Source: Haloglomus irregulare
GTDB lineage: Archaea; Halobacteriota; Halobacteria; Halobacteriales; Haloarculaceae
Assembly (NCBI RefSeq): GCF_007421925.1
Contig: NZ_QMDX01000005.1
Span: forward strand, 186,001-250,000
DNA: 64,000 bases
Direction of reading: 5' to 3'
The first letter of the stretch is position 1. The number at the start of each line of letters is the position of its first letter. The notes below the pieces were generated by a model that searched no databases, was not told the DNA's origin, and worked only from the letters and a program-made list of their open reading frames with translations. Shown in pieces: positions 60,157-64,000 of this stretch. The position numbers were made by a program, and so were the translations under genes.

Positions 60157-61215
60157 CTACCAGGTTCCGTGGAACGTGTCGAACGACAGTTCGTCCAGCG
60201 GCTTCTCCCCGATGGCGATCTCGTACTCGCCCGGCGTCAACATGGGCTTCTTGAACTGCGGGCCGTCGTCGGTGGTGATGCGGGGACAGCCCGTGTTGAC
60301 GAAGGCGTCCATGTCGAAGTTGACGAGCCGGTCCGGCGTGATCTCGTCCATCGTGATGAGGTAGGCGTCGTCGTTGGCCTCGACGATCTCGTTGGCCACG
60401 TCCCAGCGCCCCTGGCCGATCTTCGTGCAGAAGATGACCCCGAACGTCTCGGCGTCCATCGCGCGGTGGACGGCGCCGTAGCGCTGCTTGAGGAACTTCT
60501 CCGTGTCGGCAACCGTCACGACGTTGTTGACGGGGTCGGCGATGACGACGTCCTTCTCGGGGTGCTCCATCGCCAGCCCCAGCGGGTGGAACTTGCCGCC
60601 GCCGACGTAGAGGATCTGGTCGGCGTCGATGTCGGCGGAGGCGTAGTTGCAGCCGAGTACCTGCCCCTCGTGGGTGAGTCGGTCGTCGCCGCGGCGGGTG
60701 TGGACGGTGAAGTCGCGCTCCTCCAGCCAGGCACGCATCTCGTCGAACTTGTTCATATGCTGGGCGGTCGTGACGAGGCCGACATCGGGGTCCTCGGCCG
60801 GATTCGCGAGTTCGGAAAGGGACTCCTGCATGATGGGGGCCACGTCGACGTTCGAGAACAGCGGGACGTAGATGATGGAGTCGGACTCCTTCATCGGGGA
60901 GTGGCCGAAGTGGACGAACACGTCCGTCCGGCGCATGAGGTAGGTGTCGAGGTCGCAGGCGCCATAGCAGGGCTGCCCGGACAGCATCACCCGTACGTCG
61001 TCGGGCAGCAGCCCCCGGAGGTCGTCGGTGACGTTCGGACCGCGCCGTTTGAGCCCCTCGGGGAACTGGAGGCCGACCTTCTCGGCGCCGCGTTCCTCGA
61101 CGGCCTCGACGATTCGTTCGAGTTCGTAGTCCCAGGTGCGTTCGTGCTTGAGCGCCATCCCGGTCCGCGTGAGGTCCCCCTCGGTCCGCTCGGGGGTGTC
61201 GGCGTCATGGCTCAT
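60157..61215 (-). CDS. dph2: Diphthamide biosynthesis enzyme Dph2
   Basis: This 352-residue archaeal Dph2 transfers the 3-amino-3-carboxypropyl group of SAM to a histidine of elongation factor 2, the first step of diphthamide formation. The three iron-sulfur cysteines are visible: Cys83 or Cys87 (SGQPCYGACDLD), Cys189 (VLGCNYASAD) and Cys310 (NTGCPRI). Other signatures are VGLQFPEGLKRRGP and HFGHSPM. Length and order match the archaeal homodimeric enzyme. It starts MSHDADTPERTEGDLTR and is divergent from the YlbF-like gene. Confidence 0.95.
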   Translation of the reverse strand: MSHDADTPERTEGDLTRTGMALKHERTWDYELERIVEAVEERGAEKVGLQFPEGLKRRGPNVTDDLRGLLPDDVRVMLSGQPCYGACDLDTYLMRRTDVFVHFGHSPMKESDSIIYVPLFSNVDVAPIMQESLSELANPAEDPDVGLVTTAQHMNKFDEMRAWLEERDFTVHTRRGDDRLTHEGQVLGCNYASADIDADQILYVGGGKFHPLGLAMEHPEKDVVIADPVNNVVTVADTEKFLKQRYGAVHRAMDAETFGVIFCTKIGQGRWDVANEIVEANDDAYLITMDEITPDRLVNFDMDAFVNTGCPRITTDDGPQFKKPMLTPGEYEIAIGEKPLDELSFDTFHGTW

Positions 61216-61367
61216 TACCGGACGTACCGGCCCGAACGGGATAACGTCCGTGATTACGCGTCTCGCCTGGAGCGGCGACGGCCCCGGACGGCGGCCTGCA
61301 CGCCGGGTCGCGGCGAGGGGCGGCTCCGTTCGGCAGACATAAACGGAGCCGGTTCCAACTGCTGGTA

Positions 61368-61781
61368 ATGAGCATCGAATCGACGGAGGCGGAGGGCGAC
61401 GAGGAGGCCGACCACCCCGCCGCGCGGGCGACGGAGCTGGCCACGGAGCTGGGGGAGGTCATCACGGAGCTGCCGGCCTACCGCGAGTTCATGGAGAGCA
61501 AGGCGGCCGTCGAGAGCGACGAGGAGATCCAGCAACAGGTCCGGGAGTTCGAGCAGCTCCGCGAGGAGTTCATGCTCGCCCGGCAGACCGGCGACGCGAC
61601 CAACGAGGACCTCCGCGAGCTGCAGACGGCCCAGCAGGAGCTCAACGAGATCCCCGAGATGGCGGAGTTCCAGGCCGCACAGAACCGACTGGAGCTGTCG
61701 CTGCAGGAGCTGAACGAGTCCATCTCCGCCCCGCTCGAGGTCGACTTCGGCGGGAAGGCCGGCGGCTGCTGCGAGGACTGA
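61368..61781 (+). CDS. YlbF/YmcA-family protein
   Basis: This 137-residue protein is helical through most of its length, with the YlbF core REFMESKAAVESDEEIQQQV then REFEQLREEFMLARQTGD. It ends GGKAGGCCED, a Cys pair in a Gly-rich tail that may bind metal or an iron-sulfur cluster, as in bacterial YlbF-YmcA-YaaT. In bacteria these proteins assist mRNA processing; in archaea the role is unknown. ATG 61368 is 27 nt after ACATAAACGG. Confidence 0.85.
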   Translation: MSIESTEAEGDEEADHPAARATELATELGEVITELPAYREFMESKAAVESDEEIQQQVREFEQLREEFMLARQTGDATNEDLRELQTAQQELNEIPEMAEFQAAQNRLELSLQELNESISAPLEVDFGGKAGGCCED

Positions 61782-61832
61782 GCCGCGACGACCGTCCGGA
61801 CCTTTTTGCGCCGACCCCTCGACCGCCGAGCC

Positions 61833-62588
61833 ATGCGTGACGCACTCCGCGACGGCGAGTCAGTGGTCGGGACCTGGGCCTCGCTGGCCGACCCCGCCGT
61901 CCCCGAACTGCTCGCCCCGGACGCCGACTTCGTGCTGCTGGACACGGAACACACCCCGAACGGGCTGGAGACGGTGGCCGACTGTGCCCGTGCCGTCGAC
62001 GCCGCGGCGGGTGACGCGATCCCGCTCGCCCGGGTCGCGTGGAACGACCCCGTCCGCATCAAGCGGCTGCTGGACCTCGGCGTGGCGGGCGTGATGGTGC
62101 CGATGGTCGAGTCCGCTGACGAGGCCCGTGCGGCGGTCGAGGCCTGCCGCTACCCACCCGATGGCGTCCGGGGTATCGCGACCGCCCGGGCCTCGGCGTA
62201 CGGCCGCGAGTTCGAGTCCTACGTCGAGCGCGCCGCCGCCGAGACCCTGACGATACTGCAGGTCGAGACGGAGGCGGGCGTCGAACACGCCGCCGACATC
62301 GCGGCCGTCGACGGGGTGGACGCGCTGTTCGTCGGGCCGGCGGACCTCTCCGCGAACCTGGGCGTCTTCGGCGAGTGGGACGACCCGGAGTTGGCCGGCG
62401 CCATCGGGACGGTGCTCGCGGCCGGCGACGACGCCGGAACGCCCGTCGGGACGCTCGGCGCCGACCCGGAGCAGGTGCGAGCACTGGGGTCGATGGGCTT
62501 TGACTTCCTCATCGCCGGCGTCGACACGGCACTGCTACTGTCGGGGGTCGCCGACGCGGTCGGGGCCGCCCGTGACGTCCTGGAGTGA
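61833..62588 (+). CDS. HpcH/HpaI-family aldolase
   Basis: This 251-residue class II aldolase/citrate-lyase-type TIM barrel has WASLADPAVPELLAPDADFV, LLDTEHTPNGLETVAD and VMVPMVESADEARAAVEACR. The metal/phosphate loops are VETEAGVEHAADIAAVDGVD and FVGPADLSANLG. It probably cleaves or forms 2-keto-3-deoxy sugar acids or related 2-oxo acids with a divalent metal. ATG 61833 is 27 nt after CCTTTTTGC. It precedes proC by 65 bp, but each has its own promoter spacing. Confidence 0.88.
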   Translation: MRDALRDGESVVGTWASLADPAVPELLAPDADFVLLDTEHTPNGLETVADCARAVDAAAGDAIPLARVAWNDPVRIKRLLDLGVAGVMVPMVESADEARAAVEACRYPPDGVRGIATARASAYGREFESYVERAAAETLTILQVETEAGVEHAADIAAVDGVDALFVGPADLSANLGVFGEWDDPELAGAIGTVLAAGDDAGTPVGTLGADPEQVRALGSMGFDFLIAGVDTALLLSGVADAVGAARDVLE

Positions 62589-62653
62589 CCGGTGCGGCCG
62601 CGACTGCGGAAACCAAAGCCCGTATATCGCCCTCGCCGCTTACCCGGGGTAAG

Positions 62654-63430
62654 ATGGTCACCGTCAGCGTCATCGGTTGCGGGAACATGGGGAGCGCTCT
62701 GATTGCGGGGCTCTCACGAGCCGGCGGCCACGAGATAGTCGCCGCCGACCTGGACACCGACGCCCTTGCCGCGGTCGAGGAGCACTGCACCCGGACCACC
62801 ACCGACCCGTCCGAGGCCGACGACTCCGAGGTCGTCTTCGTCGCCGTCAAGCCCGACATCGTCGGCGCCGTCCTCGACGACATCGACGTGCCGGCCGAGA
62901 GCGTCCTCGTTACCATCGCGGCCGGCGTGACGACCGACTACGTCGCCCCCCGGACGGACGCGCAGGTCGTCCGGCTGATGCCGAACCTGGCGGCCGAGAC
63001 CGGCACGATGGCCGGCGCGGTGGCGGGCGACCCCGTCCCGGACGTCGTTCGGGACCTGCTGGCCGACCTCGGCGAGTACGCGGAGATCGAGGAGTCGCTG
63101 ATGGACACCGCGACCGCGCTGAACGGCAGCGGCCCCGCCTTCGTCTTCTACCTCGTCGCCGCCATGCGGGACGGCGCCGTCGCCGAGGGGATGGACCGTG
63201 AGGCGGCCGAGACGCTGGCCGCCCAGACCTTCAAGGGCGCCGCCGAGACCGTCCTCCGCTCGGACCGGAGCATCGAGGAGCTCATCGACGCCGTCTGCTC
63301 GCCGAACGGGACCACCATCGAGGGGATGGAGTCGTTGTGGGACAGCCCGGTCGAGGACGAGGTCGCGGCGGCGGTCGAGGCGGCCGCCCGGCGCTCCCGC
63401 GAGCTCTCCGCGGAGGTCGGCGATGAGTGA
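62654..63430 (+). CDS. proC: Pyrroline-5-carboxylate reductase
   Basis: This 258-residue NAD(P)H enzyme completes proline synthesis by reducing delta-1-pyrroline-5-carboxylate. The N-terminal Rossmann motif is [20 protein letters not shown]. The C-terminal dimer domain has [20 protein letters not shown] and [14 protein letters not shown]. Start ATG 62654 begins [13 protein letters not shown]; the frame is open further upstream but without signal. It is followed in an 8-nt overlap by proB, so proline genes are coupled. Confidence 0.95.
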   Translation: MVTVSVIGCGNMGSALIAGLSRAGGHEIVAADLDTDALAAVEEHCTRTTTDPSEADDSEVVFVAVKPDIVGAVLDDIDVPAESVLVTIAAGVTTDYVAPRTDAQVVRLMPNLAAETGTMAGAVAGDPVPDVVRDLLADLGEYAEIEESLMDTATALNGSGPAFVFYLVAAMRDGAVAEGMDREAAETLAAQTFKGAAETVLRSDRSIEELIDAVCSPNGTTIEGMESLWDSPVEDEVAAAVEAAARRSRELSAEVGDE

Positions 63431-64000
63431 GGGCGCGAGCGAGACCGTCGCGACCGCGGAGTTGGAACGGGCACGACAGCTCGCGGCCGACGCCGACCGG
63501 GTGCTGGTGAAGATCGGCACGAACTCCCTCACGGACGACGACTCGAACCTGGACAACACGAAGCTGGACAAGCTCGTCGACGACGTCGAGGACCTGCTCG
63601 GCCGCGGGAAGGAGGTCATCCTGGTCTCCTCGGCCGCCATCGTCTCCGGCATCGGTCGCGTCGGGCTCGACCACAACGACCGGACCGTCGAGGAGGCCCA
63701 GGCGCTGTCGACGGTCGGGCAGAGCCACCTGATGCACCGATACAACGCGAGCTTCGCCCGCCACGACCGGACGGTCGCCCAGCTCCTCCTCACCGAACAC
63801 GACCTGGAGAACCCCGAGCGGTTCACCAACTTCCACAACGCCATCGAGACGCTGCTCGACTGGGGGATCGTCCCGATCATCAACGAGAACGACGCGGTCG
63901 CGACCCAGGAGATCGAGATCGGGGATAACGACATGCTGTCGGCGTCCATCGCCATCGGCGTCGGCGTGGACCTGCTGGTGATGCTGACCGACGTCGACGG
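63423..64000 (+). CDS. proB: Glutamate 5-kinase, 3'-truncated by the window end
   Basis: This gene overlaps proC by 8 nt, with its ATG inside the last codons of proC. The amino-acid-kinase fold is visible: [46 protein letters not shown]-like [20 protein letters not shown] and VMLTDVDG at the window edge. It phosphorylates glutamate in the first step of proline synthesis. The remaining C-terminal part, and probably proA, continue beyond 64000. Confidence 0.95.
   Translation, partial: MSEGASETVATAELERARQLAADADRVLVKIGTNSLTDDDSNLDNTKLDKLVDDVEDLLGRGKEVILVSSAAIVSGIGRVGLDHNDRTVEEAQALSTVGQSHLMHRYNASFARHDRTVAQLLLTEHDLENPERFTNFHNAIETLLDWGIVPIINENDAVATQEIEIGDNDMLSASIAIGVGVDLLVMLTDVD

Noticed and set aside
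1-64000. CRISPR arrays, insertion-sequence transposases, rRNA operons, origin of replication
   Set aside because: No regularly spaced repeats, transposase motifs, rRNA sequence or orc1/cdc6-type gene were seen.

Overview
This window is chromosomal DNA of a halophilic archaeon (class Halobacteria). It is very GC-rich, its proteins are acidic (rich in D/E, poor in K), and it carries archaeal signature genes: the FttA-type beta-CASP nuclease, the L7Ae/S28e/L24e/NDK operon, Dph2, XPB with Bax1 (DUF790), Lhr, and bacterio-opsin-activator-type HTH regulators. Most genes have an A/T-rich box centred about 27 nt before the start codon, which is the layout of leaderless haloarchaeal transcripts. The genus cannot be fixed from the sequence alone.

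Layout. 1-865 is the 3' end of aroA. 866-1514 is a frame-broken HTH regulator. 1683-3157 is the rpl7ae-rps28e-rpl24e-ndk operon (minus strand). 3447-5546 is an aldo/keto reductase with a LarA-type racemase. 5841-7944 holds two tandem FilR1-like regulators. 8126-12727 is an Lhr helicase with a 563-residue intein in its Walker A motif. 12833-14838 holds an RNA m5C methyltransferase, its overlapping partner, and a small Cys-rich protein. 14863-18979 holds bax1 and xpb, separated by about 1.1 kb that includes a lipoprotein gene. 19131-24213 holds an MFS transporter, grpE, an EEP-family hydrolase and dnaK. 24418-29225 holds a TRIC-type channel and an acyl-CoA ligase flanked by two phosphotransferases. 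29906-33652 holds a histidine kinase fused to a membrane module, and fttA. 33862-40739 holds a hypothetical gene, a glycosyltransferase, a phosphoribosyltransferase, an HTH regulator, a VOC protein, an acyl-CoA dehydrogenase and UspA.

40820-50717 is a surface-glycan-type island: two glycosyltransferases, a Wzx/AglR-like flippase and five alkaline-phosphatase-superfamily proteins. None of the five has the formylglycine Cys motif of sulfatases, and one is interrupted by an in-frame TAG. 50807-56864 is mixed metabolism: a small conserved protein, a TGA-interrupted membrane protein, an F420-type oxidoreductase, an SDR, an enoyl-CoA hydratase, a zinc ribbon, a uS10-like protein and an M20 amidohydrolase. 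56876-60009 holds an R2-like oxidase and a frameshifted response-regulator/PAS gene without a kinase. 60157-64000 holds dph2, a YlbF-like gene, an HpcH/HpaI aldolase, and proC-proB (proB runs off the end).

Two functional themes stand out. One is acyl-CoA and small-acid metabolism: ligase, phosphotransferases, ACAD, ECH, SDR and LarA. The other is cell-surface glycan assembly. Several genes are broken, by indels in G/C runs or by nonsense codons; some of these may be assembly errors and should be verified before biological conclusions are drawn.
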